64,000 bases of DNA from JALYRV01 sp036675475 (GTDB taxonomy: Bacteria > Acidobacteriota > Vicinamibacteria > Vicinamibacterales > SCN-69-37), in the NCBI GenBank assembly GCA_036675475.1, contig JAKFEY010000059.1:124001-188000 (forward strand), read 5' to 3'. A program made the position numbers and the translations under genes. The notes beneath the pieces are model-generated. The model was not told the DNA's origin. It ran no database searches and saw only the letters and a program-made list of their open reading frames with translations. Below, one piece after another: positions 1 to 8,275 of the stretch; positions within the stretch are counted from its first letter, which is position 1, and the number at the start of each line of letters is the position of its first letter.

Positions 1-2
1 TG

Positions 3-728
3 CAGGAGTACCTGCGCCTGGTGGCGGCCACGACGCGCGCGCTGTTCTCGCGTCCGTATTACTACCGCGACATCGTCGATCAGTTCATGGCCATCGGCAT
101 GGGCTCGATGACCGTCGTGCTGCTGACGGGCACCTTCACGGGCATGGTGCTGGCGCTGCAGTCGGGCATCACGCTCGATATGTTCGGCGCGCGGTCCATG
201 GTCGGCGGGCTGGTCAGCGCGTCGATGATCAAGGAGCTGGGGCCGGTCCTCACGGCGCTCATGGTCACAGGACGCGTCGGATCGGGCATCGCCGCGGAGC
301 TCGGCTCCATGATGGTCACCGACCAGATCAGCGCGCTGCGCGCGCTCGGCAGCGACCCGGTCCGCAAGCTGGTGCTGCCGCGTGTGCTGGCCGGCGTGAT
401 CATGGTGCCCGTGCTCACGGTGATCGCCGACGCGATCGGCATGGTCGGCGCCTGGATCATCGCGGTGACGCAGTTGAAGGTCGCCGGCTCGGTGTTCTGG
501 AACTCGGTGGTGCGCGGGCTCTTCATCCAGGACGTGTGGATGGGGCTCATCAAGCCGTTCTTCTTCGGCTTTGTCATCGTCACCATCGCCTGCCATGTGG
601 GGCTGCGCACGAGCGGCGGCACGCAGGGCGTCGGACGCGCGACGACCAACGCCGTGGTCACCGGCTCGGTCGTGGTGCTGGCCATCGACTTTCTGCTGAC
701 GAAGCTGCTCTTCGTCCTGATGTACTGA
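3..728 (+). CDS. mlaE: MlaE-family lipid ABC transporter permease (5' end outside window)
   Basis: This is the inner-membrane permease of an Mla/MCE phospholipid transporter. The reading frame is open to the window edge, and the first residues read QEYLRLVAATTRALFSRPYY, which matches the conserved pre-TM1 region of MlaE, so the start lies upstream. Several hydrophobic helices follow, with the family's GMVLALQSG segment and the conserved KELGPVLTALMVTGRVGSGIAAELGSM-type stretch (around 230-310 bp). It overlaps the ATPase gene by one base (TGATG). The ATPase and the MCE protein follow directly, so the three form one complex. The first GTG inside the window is at 21, but it is probably not the true start. 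Confidence 0.93.
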   Translation, partial: QEYLRLVAATTRALFSRPYYYRDIVDQFMAIGMGSMTVVLLTGTFTGMVLALQSGITLDMFGARSMVGGLVSASMIKELGPVLTALMVTGRVGSGIAAELGSMMVTDQISALRALGSDPVRKLVLPRVLAGVIMVPVLTVIADAIGMVGAWIIAVTQLKVAGSVFWNSVVRGLFIQDVWMGLIKPFFFGFVIVTIACHVGLRTSGGTQGVGRATTNAVVTGSVVVLAIDFLLTKLLFVLMY

Positions 729-1591
729 TGCTGTTTCACAAGCGCACAGCCGTCGCGGCGGCACGATCGCCGGAGCTCGAGGAGGCCCTCGGCCCCGGCT
801 CGCCCATTGTCGTGTTCGACAAGGTGTCGCTGGCGTTCGACGACAAGGTGATCCTCGACGAGGTCAGCTTCACGCTGATCACGGGCCACACGAAGATCTT
901 CCTGGGCGCGAGCGGCGCGGGCAAGTCCACCATCCTCAAGCTGATTCTCGGTCTGCTGAAACCGGACGGCGGCAAGATCTGGGTGAACGGCGAGCAGGTG
1001 CACGACTTCACCGAAGACCAGATGATGGCGGTGCGCGCGGACCTCGGCATGGTGTTCCAGGAAGGCGCGCTGTTCGACTCGCTGACCGTGCGCGAGAACG
1101 TGGGCTACAAGCTCTGGGAAGAGCTGAAGCAGCCGCTCGATCAGGTCAACCGCCGCGTCGAGGAGGTGCTCGGCTTCATCGGCCTCGCCGATTTCATCGA
1201 CCGCATGCCGTCGGAGTTGTCGGGCGGGCAGCGGCGCCGCGTCGCCATCGCGCGCGCGATGGCGGCCAAGCCGCGCATCCTGCTGTACGACGAGCCGACC
1301 ACCGGTCTCGATCCGATCACGTCGGTCACGGTGGATGAGGAAATCATCAAGCTTCGCGATCTCGAGAACATCAGCTCGATCGTCGTCACGCACCAGCTGC
1401 GCGACGCGTTCTATGTGTCGGACAACATGGCGGTGAAGACCGCCGCCGGCATCGACTTCGTGCCCGCGCCGCCCGAAAAGCGCGAACAGGCCGAGTTCCT
1501 GATGCTGAACAAGGGGAAGGTCCACTTCGAGGGGACCTCCGACGAGCTCCGGTCGTCGAAGGACTCGTATCTGCAGGCGTTCCTGTCATAG
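728..1591 (+). CDS. mlaF: MlaF-family ABC transporter ATP-binding protein
   Basis: This is the cytoplasmic ATPase that powers MCE-dependent lipid movement across the envelope. The ATG at 728 overlaps the permease stop and is preferred over an open extension upstream inside the permease gene. The 287-residue protein has Walker A GASGAGKST, the Q-loop region MVFQEGALFDSLTV typical of MlaF, the signature LSGGQRRRVAIARA, Walker B ILLYDEPTTGLDP and an H-loop histidine (VVTHQ). The GALFDSLTV segment separates MlaF from generic importers. It is followed after 12 bases by the MCE-domain gene. Confidence 0.95.
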   Translation: MLFHKRTAVAAARSPELEEALGPGSPIVVFDKVSLAFDDKVILDEVSFTLITGHTKIFLGASGAGKSTILKLILGLLKPDGGKIWVNGEQVHDFTEDQMMAVRADLGMVFQEGALFDSLTVRENVGYKLWEELKQPLDQVNRRVEEVLGFIGLADFIDRMPSELSGGQRRRVAIARAMAAKPRILLYDEPTTGLDPITSVTVDEEIIKLRDLENISSIVVTHQLRDAFYVSDNMAVKTAAGIDFVPAPPEKREQAEFLMLNKGKVHFEGTSDELRSSKDSYLQAFLS

Positions 1592-1603
1592 GGTCGAACA
1601 ACC

Positions 1604-2644
1604 ATGCCACGCACGAAATCACTCGCCTGGTCGCAACTGAAAATCGGCATCGTCGGCGTCATCGCGATCGCCCTGGCGATGGCGCTCATCCTGGCCGTGG
1701 GCGGCCAGGCCGGCTTCTGGTGGGAGCGCTACACGCTCAAGACGCGCTTCACCAACGCCGCCGGCATGAAGCCGGGCGCGGTCGTCCGCCTCGCCGGCAA
1801 GGACGTCGGCAAGGTGACGTCGGTGGACTTCGCCGGCAAGGAGATCGAGGTGGGCATGGACATCCACGAGGATGTGCAGCCGCTCATCACCACCGAGTCG
1901 CGCGCGTTCATGGGATCGCTGAGCCTGCTGGGCGAGCCGATCGTCGAGATCACGCCGGGCCTGACGGGCACACCGCTCGAGAACGGCGCCTACATTCCGT
2001 CGACCGCCGCGTCCGGCTCGATCGCCGAAGTATCGGCCACCGCGCAGACCACGCTCACCGAAGCGAACAAGGTGCTGGAGCGCATCAATCGCGGCGAGGG
2101 CACGGTGGGCAAGATCTTCACCGACGAGCAGCTCTATGCCGACACCCAGGGGCTGGTGAACGCGGCCGAGTCCGTGGTGCGCAACATCCAGCGCGGCGGC
2201 GGCACCCTCGGGCAGCTGGCGCAGAACCCGCGCGCCTATCGCGAGATGGAGCAGTCGCTCGCCAACCTTCGCGCGATCACCGCGCGCATCAACGCGGGCG
2301 AAGGCAGCCTCGGCAGGCTTCTGAATGACGATGCGCTGGCGAAGTCGCTGTCGTCGACGTCCAGCAACGTCGAGCAGATTACGGCGCGCGTCAACCGGGG
2401 CGAGGGTACTCTCGGCAAGCTCGTGACCGAAGACGAGCTCTATGGCCGGTTCAACGCGCTTGCCGGCAGCATGGAGAAGCTGATGGCGGGCCTCCAGGCG
2501 GGCGAGGGCACGGCGGGCCAGTTCCTGAAAGACAAGCAGTTGTATGAGAACATGAATCAGACAACCGCGGAGCTGCGCGCGCTGGTAGCGGAGATTCGCA
2601 AGGACCCGAAGAAGTACCTGAACATCCGGGTCAGTATTTTCTAG
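1604..2644 (+). CDS. mlaD: MlaD/MCE-domain lipid-transport protein with a five-fold C-terminal repeat
   Basis: This is a periplasmic, inner-membrane-anchored substrate-binding subunit of the MCE system, 346 residues. An N-terminal membrane helix (about residues 8-30) is followed by one MCE domain (about 36-120: TRFTNAAGMKPGAVVRLAG, GKVTSVDF). The rest is a helical tail containing five copies of a unit of 35-50 residues with the consensus GEGTxGxLxxDxxLY (GEGTVGKIFTDEQLY, GGGTLGQLAQNPRAY, GEGSLGRLLNDDALA, GEGTLGKLVTEDELY, GEGTAGQFLKDKQLY). Similar GxGTxGxL repeats occur in other MCE proteins. The tail may form the coiled barrel or tunnel. Third gene of the mla operon. Confidence 0.93.
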   Translation: MPRTKSLAWSQLKIGIVGVIAIALAMALILAVGGQAGFWWERYTLKTRFTNAAGMKPGAVVRLAGKDVGKVTSVDFAGKEIEVGMDIHEDVQPLITTESRAFMGSLSLLGEPIVEITPGLTGTPLENGAYIPSTAASGSIAEVSATAQTTLTEANKVLERINRGEGTVGKIFTDEQLYADTQGLVNAAESVVRNIQRGGGTLGQLAQNPRAYREMEQSLANLRAITARINAGEGSLGRLLNDDALAKSLSSTSSNVEQITARVNRGEGTLGKLVTEDELYGRFNALAGSMEKLMAGLQAGEGTAGQFLKDKQLYENMNQTTAELRALVAEIRKDPKKYLNIRVSIF

Positions 2645-2682
2645 GTGGCGCGGCCCTTCAGGGCCTGCGAAACAGGGAGATC

Positions 2683-2931
2683 GTGATGGCGCGATATCGC
2701 GAAGATTCGGGCGGCGGCGTGCTCGCCGCGTTCGTGCTCGGGGCCCTGGCCGGCGCCGCGGTGGCGCTGCTGTACGCGCCGGGCCCGGGCGACGAGATGC
2801 GGCGCAAGCTGGCCGACAAGGCGCGCGACGGGCGCGATCAGGCCAACCGCGCGTATGAGCGGGGCAAGGCCGCGTTCGAGAAGGCCCGTCAGGCCGCTGG
2901 CGAGCAGGCGCCGGGCGAGGAGACGCTGTGA
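2683..2931 (+). CDS. YtxH-domain small membrane protein
   Basis: An 82-residue protein with one N-terminal hydrophobic helix containing GALAGAAVALLYAPGPGDEMRRKL. This matches the YtxH/gas-vesicle-like family pattern (glycine-rich TM, then APxxGxExRxxL), followed by a charged amphipathic tail. A good ribosome site (AGGGAG) precedes the ATG. The stop overlaps the next gene as GTGA, so the two are translationally coupled. YtxH proteins are envelope- or stress-associated and have no defined biochemical role. Its position behind the mla genes suggests an envelope function, which is inference. Confidence 0.85.
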   Translation: MMARYREDSGGGVLAAFVLGALAGAAVALLYAPGPGDEMRRKLADKARDGRDQANRAYERGKAAFEKARQAAGEQAPGEETL

Positions 2932-3350
2932 CCGACGCGTCGAACGTGTTCCTGGCGGTCATTGCCATTTCGGTGCTGGCGATGGCCGTCATGCAGATTG
3001 GCGCCGTCATGCTGCTCGCGCGCTCGATGAAGCGCGTCATGGCCATTACCGAAGATCTGCAGCGCGAAATCAAGCCGCTGGCGGCGAAGGTCAATGCCAT
3101 CGCCGACGAGGCGCAGCGCGCCGCCGCGCTGGCCACGAAGCAGGTGGAGCGCGTCGACGTGCTCATGGTCGACGTGACGCGCCGCGTGCACGAAACGTCG
3201 GACGCCATCCATTCGCTGGTCACCGGGCCGATGCGCCACGGGGGCGCGCTCGTGTCGGGCCTCCGCGCCGCCCTCACGGCGTTGCTCACCACCAGGACCG
3301 ACCGCCGCTTCGAGCGCGACGAGGAAGAAGACGCGCTGTTTGTCGGCTGA
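2928..3350 (+). CDS. DUF948-like single-pass membrane protein with coiled coil
   Basis: A 140-residue protein with an N-terminal hydrophobic helix (about residues 8-32) and then a long heptad-like helical region rich in A, E, K and V (about 35-105). This architecture is shared with DUF948 proteins, which usually sit next to a YtxH gene, as here. The start is a GTG overlapping the previous stop. The acidic end DEEEDALFVG is probably cytosolic and disordered. The function is unknown; the assignment rests on architecture and the YtxH neighbour. Confidence 0.75.
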   Translation: MTDASNVFLAVIAISVLAMAVMQIGAVMLLARSMKRVMAITEDLQREIKPLAAKVNAIADEAQRAAALATKQVERVDVLMVDVTRRVHETSDAIHSLVTGPMRHGGALVSGLRAALTALLTTRTDRRFERDEEEDALFVG

Positions 3351-3434
3351 TCCGGCCCGGCGGGGTTGACCCGTCGCGCCGCAGGTGGTAGTTTTCGCCC
3401 TTCACGGCTGTATACCCGGGAGGAGAACCACCTG

Positions 3435-4004
3435 ATGTTCCGCGCTTTACGTCTGCCCCTGGCCTCGGCCGCTCTGGCCACCTTCGTCCTCGCCGCGTTT
3501 GCCGCGCCGGCTGCCGCGCGCCACGACGCCGCGCAGTCAAAATCCGCGTCGCTCGCCAAGGAACTGGTCGATCTGCTCACCGAGCAGAAGCGCAACAGCA
3601 TCGCCGTGCGCGACCCCGTCGAGCGCGACCGCTTCATCGCCGCGATGACGTATCCCGGACAGCTCATGGTTGTCACCGGGAAGTACACCGTGCCCGTGCT
3701 GCTCGACGAAAAAATCAGCTTCGGCAAGCACATGGAGGTGTACGTCGAGCTCAACGGCGCTGCCGTGCCCGCCTCGAAGGTGTTCATCGAGGATCAGTTC
3801 GCCGACGGCCTCGCGCTCACGCGCAAACAGTCTCCCTTCGACAGCATCGTCCTCGGCGGCCAGGCCATGCTGTTCGACGGCGACCATCGCAAGAAGAAGA
3901 TGTCGAAAGAGGACTACACCAAGGCGTTTACCGACGCCGAAGCGCAGTACTCCAAGCTGCTGGAACTGCTGATCGCCCAGGCCAAGGCCGGCGACAAGGG
4001 CTAG
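3435..4004 (+). CDS. Exported protein of unknown function
   Basis: A 189-residue protein starting at an ATG preceded by GGGAGGAG at good spacing. A clear Sec signal peptide (FRALRLPLASAALATFVLAA, then APAAA|RH) predicts export. The mature part is hydrophilic and mixed alpha/beta, with no cysteines and no motif I recognise. A middle segment (VPVLLDEKISFGKHMEVYVE) and a lysine-rich C-terminal helix stand out. It ends 38 bases before tRNA-Val. It looks like a conserved lineage protein rather than a spurious frame because it has a signal peptide, a ribosome site and full-length coding bias. Confidence 0.75.
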   Translation: MFRALRLPLASAALATFVLAAFAAPAAARHDAAQSKSASLAKELVDLLTEQKRNSIAVRDPVERDRFIAAMTYPGQLMVVTGKYTVPVLLDEKISFGKHMEVYVELNGAAVPASKVFIEDQFADGLALTRKQSPFDSIVLGGQAMLFDGDHRKKKMSKEDYTKAFTDAEAQYSKLLELLIAQAKAGDKG

Positions 4005-4042
4005 CGCACAGGCCCGTCATGGGCTATTCTGATGGTTCGGTT

Positions 4043-4118
4043 GGGCGCTTGGCTCAGTTGGTAGAGCACCGCCTTCACACGGCGGGGGTCAGTGGTTCGA
4101 GTCCACTAGCGCCCACCA
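4043..4118 (+). tRNA. tRNA-Val (CAC)
   Basis: A complete 76-base cloverleaf. The acceptor stem pairs GGGCGCT with AGCGCCC, the D-arm is GCTC-AGTTGGTA-GAGC, the anticodon stem is CCGCC/GGCGG with loop TTCACAC (anticodon CAC), and the T-arm is AGTGG-TTCGAGT-CCACT. Discriminator A is followed by an encoded CCA (4116-4118). The Phe tRNA in this window lacks an encoded CCA. Confidence 0.97.
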
Positions 4119-4134
4119 ACCTCTCAAATTCAAT

Positions 4135-4192
4135 GGAAATGGGAAATTGGAAAATGGAAATTGCAATTTCCATTTTCCAGTTTCCATTTTCC
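4135..4192. repeat. Zero-loop hairpin of GGAAAT/GGAAAATGG words
   Basis: Two 29-base arms (4135-4163 and 4164-4192) are reverse complements with about three mismatches and no loop; the centre is TTGCAA. Each arm is itself a tandem of degenerate words such as GGAAATG, GGAAATT and GGAAAATGG. It lies between the convergent tRNA-Val and citryl-CoA lyase genes and could terminate both, although no T-tract follows. Confidence 0.85.
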
Positions 4193-4204
4193 AGTGCTCT
4201 TGGC

Positions 4205-5023
4205 CTATTTTCGTCGGTCCGGCAGGCGCCGCTCGCTCGGGCCGTCGTAGGTGTGCTGTGACGGCTCGATGACCCGCATGGGTTTTTCGCGGTCTTTTTC
4301 CTCGAGCGAGTGGGCGACGATGCCGGGGATGCGCGAGATGATGAAGAGCGCGTCGCTGACTTCCGGCGCGAGGCCGATGTCGGCGCACACGGCGGCGATC
4401 GCGCCGTCGACGTTGATCGGCATCGTGGTCTCGGTGCCGATCCCCTTGTCGTGCAGCGCCATTTCGAGCGCGCGAATCATCTGAATGTGCGGGCCCTCGA
4501 GGTCCAGCTCCAGCGCCATCTGAAACAGCCGCGCGGCGCGCGGGTCGCGCTGGTGATAACGGTGGCCGAAGCCGGGGAAAAGGTCCTGCTTGGCATGCAC
4601 GCGGTCGACGAGCTCGATGGCCGCGTCGCGATAGCTCTTGCCGCTCTGCGTGAGTTCGAGGCCTTCGTCGAGCAGCTGGCGGCACGCCTGGATGTCGCCG
4701 CCATAGAACTTGCCGAAGCCCAGCACGCCGGCCGCCACGGCGTTGCGCGTGGCGGCGCCGGTGGTGGTGACGTTGCGCGCGGCCAGCGTCGGCGGCGGCG
4801 TCACGCCGTGGTCGATGAACGACACGAGCAGCGCTTCGACCAGCCGCCCGATGGCCGGCCCCGGGACTTCCCCCACCAGCAGCAGATAGATGGCCTCGCC
4901 GAAGCTGAGACGCCCCATCATCTCGTCGAGCGGATACCCGCGCACGAGAATCCGGTTCGGCTCGATGCAGGTGAGCGCCGTCTTCCACCGCGTGTCGTCG
5001 TTCTTCCGCTTGTGGTCAGCCAT
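4205..5023 (-). CDS. Citryl-CoA lyase / small citrate synthase-family protein
   Basis: A 272-residue member of the citrate synthase superfamily, much shorter than the ~430 residues of true citrate synthase and of the length of the PRK06224-type citryl-CoA lyase-like group. Recognisable are the start region TALTCIEPNRILVRGYPLDE, a histidine in FPGFGHRYHQRDPRA (the His that binds oxaloacetate/citrate in the superfamily) and the late segment SRIPGIVAHSLEEKDR. It may make or cleave citryl-CoA or a methylcitryl-type thioester; the substrate cannot be told from sequence. It lies 23 bases behind upp on the same strand. Confidence 0.8.
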   Translation of the reverse strand: MADHKRKNDDTRWKTALTCIEPNRILVRGYPLDEMMGRLSFGEAIYLLLVGEVPGPAIGRLVEALLVSFIDHGVTPPPTLAARNVTTTGAATRNAVAAGVLGFGKFYGGDIQACRQLLDEGLELTQSGKSYRDAAIELVDRVHAKQDLFPGFGHRYHQRDPRAARLFQMALELDLEGPHIQMIRALEMALHDKGIGTETTMPINVDGAIAAVCADIGLAPEVSDALFIISRIPGIVAHSLEEKDREKPMRVIEPSQHTYDGPSERRLPDRRK

Positions 5024-5046
5024 GAATAATTAAGACCCGTCCCCGT

Positions 5047-5670
5047 TTATTCAGTTCCGTACAGCCGGTCGCCGAAGTCGCCGAGGCCGGGGACGATGAA
5101 CTTGCGCTCGTTCAGGCCGCGGTCGATGACGGGCGTGTAGATGCGAACGTGCGGATGCGCGGCCTCGACGGCGGCGATGCCTTCGGGCGCGGCCACGATG
5201 CAGAGGATGCGGATGTCGCGGGCGCCGGCATCGGTCAGCACCTGGATGGCGTCGACCGCGCTGCCGCCGGTGGCCAGCATCGGATCCACCATCAGGACGT
5301 AGCTCGACGACATGTTCGCCGGCAGCCGCGAGTAGTAGCGCGACGCGACGGCCGTGGTTTCGTCGCGGCGCAGGCCGATGTGCCCCACGCGGGCCCATGG
5401 GATGAGGCGCAGGACGGCGTCGAGCATGCCGAGCCCGGCGCGAAGCACCGGCACGACGACCACGTCGCCCGCCACGCGCTGGACCTCGGCGGCGCCCATC
5501 GGCGTCTCGACCGTGGTGGTCTCGGTCGGGAGATCCTTCAGCGCTTCGGCGGCCAGAAACAGGCTCAGGCGTTCCGCCAGGCGGCGGAAGCGGCCTGGCT
5601 GTGTCCTCACGTCGCGCAAGGACCCCAGCGCGTCCTGAGCAAGCGGGTGCGAGACGAGATGAACGGGCAC
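5047..5670 (-). CDS. upp: Uracil phosphoribosyltransferase
   Basis: This enzyme converts uracil plus PRPP to UMP in pyrimidine salvage. The 207-residue protein has the usual length and family hallmarks: TTTVETPMGAAEVQRV near the N-terminus, VVPVLRAGLGMLD, the PRPP-binding loop VDPMLATGGSAVDAI and the C-terminal PGLGDFGDRLYGTE. The start is a GTG with a TATAGT box only six bases upstream, implying a leaderless transcript. It is divergent from the salvage block on the other strand (amidohydrolase, hpt, rpiB, deoC). Confidence 0.96.
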   Translation of the reverse strand: MPVHLVSHPLAQDALGSLRDVRTQPGRFRRLAERLSLFLAAEALKDLPTETTTVETPMGAAEVQRVAGDVVVVPVLRAGLGMLDAVLRLIPWARVGHIGLRRDETTAVASRYYSRLPANMSSSYVLMVDPMLATGGSAVDAIQVLTDAGARDIRILCIVAAPEGIAAVEAAHPHVRIYTPVIDRGLNERKFIVPGLGDFGDRLYGTE

Positions 5671-5715
5671 GAGAGGACTATATAACGAGGGCGTTCAGGT
5701 AAGATCGGGGCGCAC
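5671..5715. promoter_or_regulatory. Compact divergent promoter region upp / amidohydrolase
   Basis: Only 45 bases separate the two divergent starts. On the minus strand TATAGT (5677-5682) lies 6 bases before the upp GTG. On the plus strand TAAGAT (5700-5705) lies 10 bases before the ATG at 5716. No Shine-Dalgarno fits at either start, so both mRNAs are probably leaderless. Confidence 0.55.
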
Positions 5716-7113
5716 ATGACACGCTGGTTCGGTGGGTTGGCGCTCGTTGTCGTCGCCGCGTGCGCCGTGGCCGTGCCGGTGGCGCAGCAGCCGCCGGTGC
5801 TGGTCATCACAGGCGGCACGGTGGTCACCGTGGATGCGGCCGGCCGGGTGATCGAGAACGGGGCCGTCGCGATCCAGGGCGGGAAGATTCTCGCCGTCGA
5901 TGGCGCAGACGCGATCGCGAAGGCCTACCCCGGCGCCGAGCGCATCGATGCCGCTGGGCATGTGATCATGCCGGGCCTGGTCAACACGCACGGCCACGCG
6001 CCCATGGTGTTGTATCGCGGGCTGGCGGACGACCTCGCCCTGATGGACTGGCTGCAGCAGTACATCTTCCCGGCTGAAGCGAAGACCGTCTCGCCGGAGT
6101 TCGTACGCGCAGGCACGCGGCTCGCCGCGCTCGAGATGATCGAGTCGGGCACCACGACCTACGCCGACATGTATTACTTCGAGGAGGAGATTGCCGCGGC
6201 CACCAAAGCCGCCGGCCTCCGCGGCGTGCTCGGCCAGACCATCATCCAGTTTCCCGTCGCCGACGCGAAATCCTGGCAGGAAGGGCTCGCGCGAACGGAA
6301 GGCTTCGTGCGCCAGTGGCGCAACGACCCGCTGATTACGCCGGCCTACGCGCCGCACTCCATGTACACGCTCGACGCCTCGATGCTGAAGGCGATTCGCG
6401 CGTCCGCCGATCGCGAGCGCGCGCCGGTGCTGATCCATCTCTCCGAGACCGAGGTCGAAAACGACGACTCGCAGAAGAATCACGGGATGTCGCCGACCGA
6501 GTATCTCGACAGCCTCGGCTTCCTGAAGCCGGGCACGGTCGGCGCGCACGGCGTGTGGCTGAGCGACAGCGATTTGTCGATCCTCGTGAAACGCGGCGTC
6601 AGCCTGTCGCACAACCCCGAAAGCAACATGAAGCTCGCGAGCGGCGCGGCCCCCGTGGCCAAATGGCTGATGTCGGGCATTCCCTCGGGCATCGGCACCG
6701 ACGGCGCGGCCAGCAACAACGATCTCGACATGTTCGAGGCGATGCGGCTCGCGTCGTTTCTCGCCAAGCACACGACGGGCGACCCGCGGGCGCTGCCGGC
6801 CCGAGCCGCACTCGAAATGGCCACCATCGGCGGCGCCCGCGCGCTCGGCCTCGGCGCCCGCACGGGCTCCCTCGAGCCCGGCAAGCTCGCCGACGTCATC
6901 ATCGTCGACATGTCGAGCGTGCATCAGACGCCGATGTACGATCCGGTGTCGCATCTCGTGTACGCGACGCGCGGCAGCGATGTGCGCGACGTCATCGTGC
7001 ACGGCAAGGTGCTCATGCGCGACCGGCAGGTGAAGACGCTCGACCGCGCGGCCGTTCTTGCCGAGGCGCGCGCCATGCAGGCAAAAGTGAAAGCGGCCGT
7101 CGCGAAACGATGA
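5716..7113 (+). CDS. Exported amidohydrolase, MTA/SAH deaminase-like
   Basis: A metal-dependent hydrolase of the ATZ/TRZ (MtaD) group, 465 residues. It has the metal-binding NTHGHAPMVLYRG motif, HLSETEVEN, GAHGVWL and the family's GTDGAASNNDLDMFEAMR. These suit deamination of 5'-methylthioadenosine, S-adenosylhomocysteine or adenosine. Unusually it has an N-terminal hydrophobic signal (GGLALVVVAACAVAVPVA) with a possible lipobox VAAC, so it may act in the periplasm, scavenging external nucleosides for the hpt, rpiB and deoC products downstream. Its stop overlaps hpt as ATGA. The exact substrate is not determined by these motifs. Confidence 0.88.
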   Translation: MTRWFGGLALVVVAACAVAVPVAQQPPVLVITGGTVVTVDAAGRVIENGAVAIQGGKILAVDGADAIAKAYPGAERIDAAGHVIMPGLVNTHGHAPMVLYRGLADDLALMDWLQQYIFPAEAKTVSPEFVRAGTRLAALEMIESGTTTYADMYYFEEEIAAATKAAGLRGVLGQTIIQFPVADAKSWQEGLARTEGFVRQWRNDPLITPAYAPHSMYTLDASMLKAIRASADRERAPVLIHLSETEVENDDSQKNHGMSPTEYLDSLGFLKPGTVGAHGVWLSDSDLSILVKRGVSLSHNPESNMKLASGAAPVAKWLMSGIPSGIGTDGAASNNDLDMFEAMRLASFLAKHTTGDPRALPARAALEMATIGGARALGLGARTGSLEPGKLADVIIVDMSSVHQTPMYDPVSHLVYATRGSDVRDVIVHGKVLMRDRQVKTLDRAAVLAEARAMQAKVKAAVAKR

Positions 7114-7622
7114 CAACCCTGATCAGTGAAGCCGCGCTCCAGGCGCGCGTGAAGGAAGTGGCGCAGCAGATCCGCGCGGACGCCGGCGCCGAACCCATTC
7201 TGCTGCTGGGCGTGCTCAAAGGCGCGTTCATGTTCATGGCCGACCTGATGCGCCAGATCCAGGGCGAAGTCACCTGCGACTTCATCTCCGTGTCGAGCTA
7301 TGTGGGGACAACGTCGAGCGGGGAAGTGCAGATCCGCAAGGATGTCGACAGCCCCCTCGAAGGCCGCCGCGTGATCATCGTCGAGGACATCGTGGATACA
7401 GGGCTGACGCTGCACTATCTGCAGGGCATCCTGCAGAACCGCAATCCCGCCAGCCTGCAGACCGCATGTCTGCTGAGCAAGCCGTCGCGCCGCAAGACGC
7501 CGGTGCCGGTGGATTACGTCGGCTTCGAGATCGAGGACAAGTTCGTGGTGGGTTACGGGCTCGACTTCAACGAGCGCTACCGCAACCTTCCGTATATCGG
7601 CGTGGTCGAAGGCGGCTACTGA
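7110..7622 (+). CDS. hpt: Hypoxanthine phosphoribosyltransferase
   Basis: This enzyme salvages hypoxanthine/guanine to IMP/GMP using PRPP. The 170-residue protein shows LLGVLKGAFMFMADLMR, the flexible loop SSYVGTTSSGEV, the PRPP motif VIIVEDIVDTGLT and the C-terminal VDYVGFEIEDKFVVGYGLDFNE, all typical of bacterial Hpt. The ATG overlaps the amidohydrolase stop, and the hpt stop overlaps the rpiB ATG, so this is a tightly coupled operon in which a deaminase could supply hypoxanthine-type bases. Confidence 0.96.
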   Translation: MTTLISEAALQARVKEVAQQIRADAGAEPILLLGVLKGAFMFMADLMRQIQGEVTCDFISVSSYVGTTSSGEVQIRKDVDSPLEGRRVIIVEDIVDTGLTLHYLQGILQNRNPASLQTACLLSKPSRRKTPVPVDYVGFEIEDKFVVGYGLDFNERYRNLPYIGVVEGGY

Positions 7623-8275
7623 TGGCGCAGCGGTTCGGCATCATCACCGAAGCGGACGCGCGCAACCTGCCGGTGGGATCGACCGTTGAGCTCGAGAAGG
7701 GCGGACACGTCACCCCGCTGGCTCAGGATACGCTTCGCGAGCGGCGCGTCACGGTCATCGTCGGCGGTTCGGTCGATCCGGCGCTGCCCCCTGATCTGGC
7801 GCCTGTGTCTCCGGCGAAGCGGATCGCCATCGGCTCGGACCACACGGGCCTCGCCATGAAGGATGCGCTCATCGCGCACTTCCGGAAGCAGGGCCTCGCG
7901 GTCACCGACTACGGCACGAACACGGCTGATGCCGTCGACTATCCGGACATCGCCGGCCGCGTGGCGAAGGCCGTGGCGCGCACGGAAGCCGACGCGGGGA
8001 TTGTCATCGACGGCGCCGGCATCGGCTCGACGATTGCGGCCAACAAGGTGAATGGCATCCGCGCCGCCATGTGTCTCAACCAGACCATCGCGCGCTACGC
8101 GCGCGAGCACAACGGCGCGAACGTCGCGGCACTCGGGTCGACGATGATGTCGAACGAGGAGGCGATTGCCATCGCCGGCATCTTCCTGACGACACCGACG
8201 AAGGAGCCGCGGTACCTGCGCCGGCTGTTGAAAGTGAGAGAATTAGAGTGGAACAAGTCGACATCAAACGGCTGA
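7622..8275 (+). CDS. rpiB: RpiB-family sugar-phosphate isomerase with N-terminal extension
   Basis: A ribose-5-phosphate isomerase B/LacAB-family protein, 217 residues against about 150 for the core. The core starts near residue 65 (KRIAIGSDHTGLAMKDAL) and continues with VDYPDIAGRVAKAV, DGAGIGSTIAANKVNGIRA and NVAALGS. The extra first 60 residues (ITEADARNLPVGSTVELEKG, then VTPLAQDTLRER) resemble the TPLARDxxRERG segment I know from some PduL/EutT-type proteins. The usual catalytic Cys in the CGTGIG loop is Asp here (IDGAGIG); actinobacterial RpiB also lacks that Cys. It feeds ribose phosphates from nucleoside breakdown together with deoC. Confidence 0.85.
   Translation: MAQRFGIITEADARNLPVGSTVELEKGGHVTPLAQDTLRERRVTVIVGGSVDPALPPDLAPVSPAKRIAIGSDHTGLAMKDALIAHFRKQGLAVTDYGTNTADAVDYPDIAGRVAKAVARTEADAGIVIDGAGIGSTIAANKVNGIRAAMCLNQTIARYAREHNGANVAALGSTMMSNEEAIAIAGIFLTTPTKEPRYLRRLLKVRELEWNKSTSNG

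Noticed and set aside
80..1525. Long minus-strand open frame opposite the mla genes (481 codons)
   Set aside because: It lies fully opposite well-identified MlaE and MlaF genes, is Arg/His-rich low-complexity and has no recognisable motif; long antisense frames are expected at this GC content.
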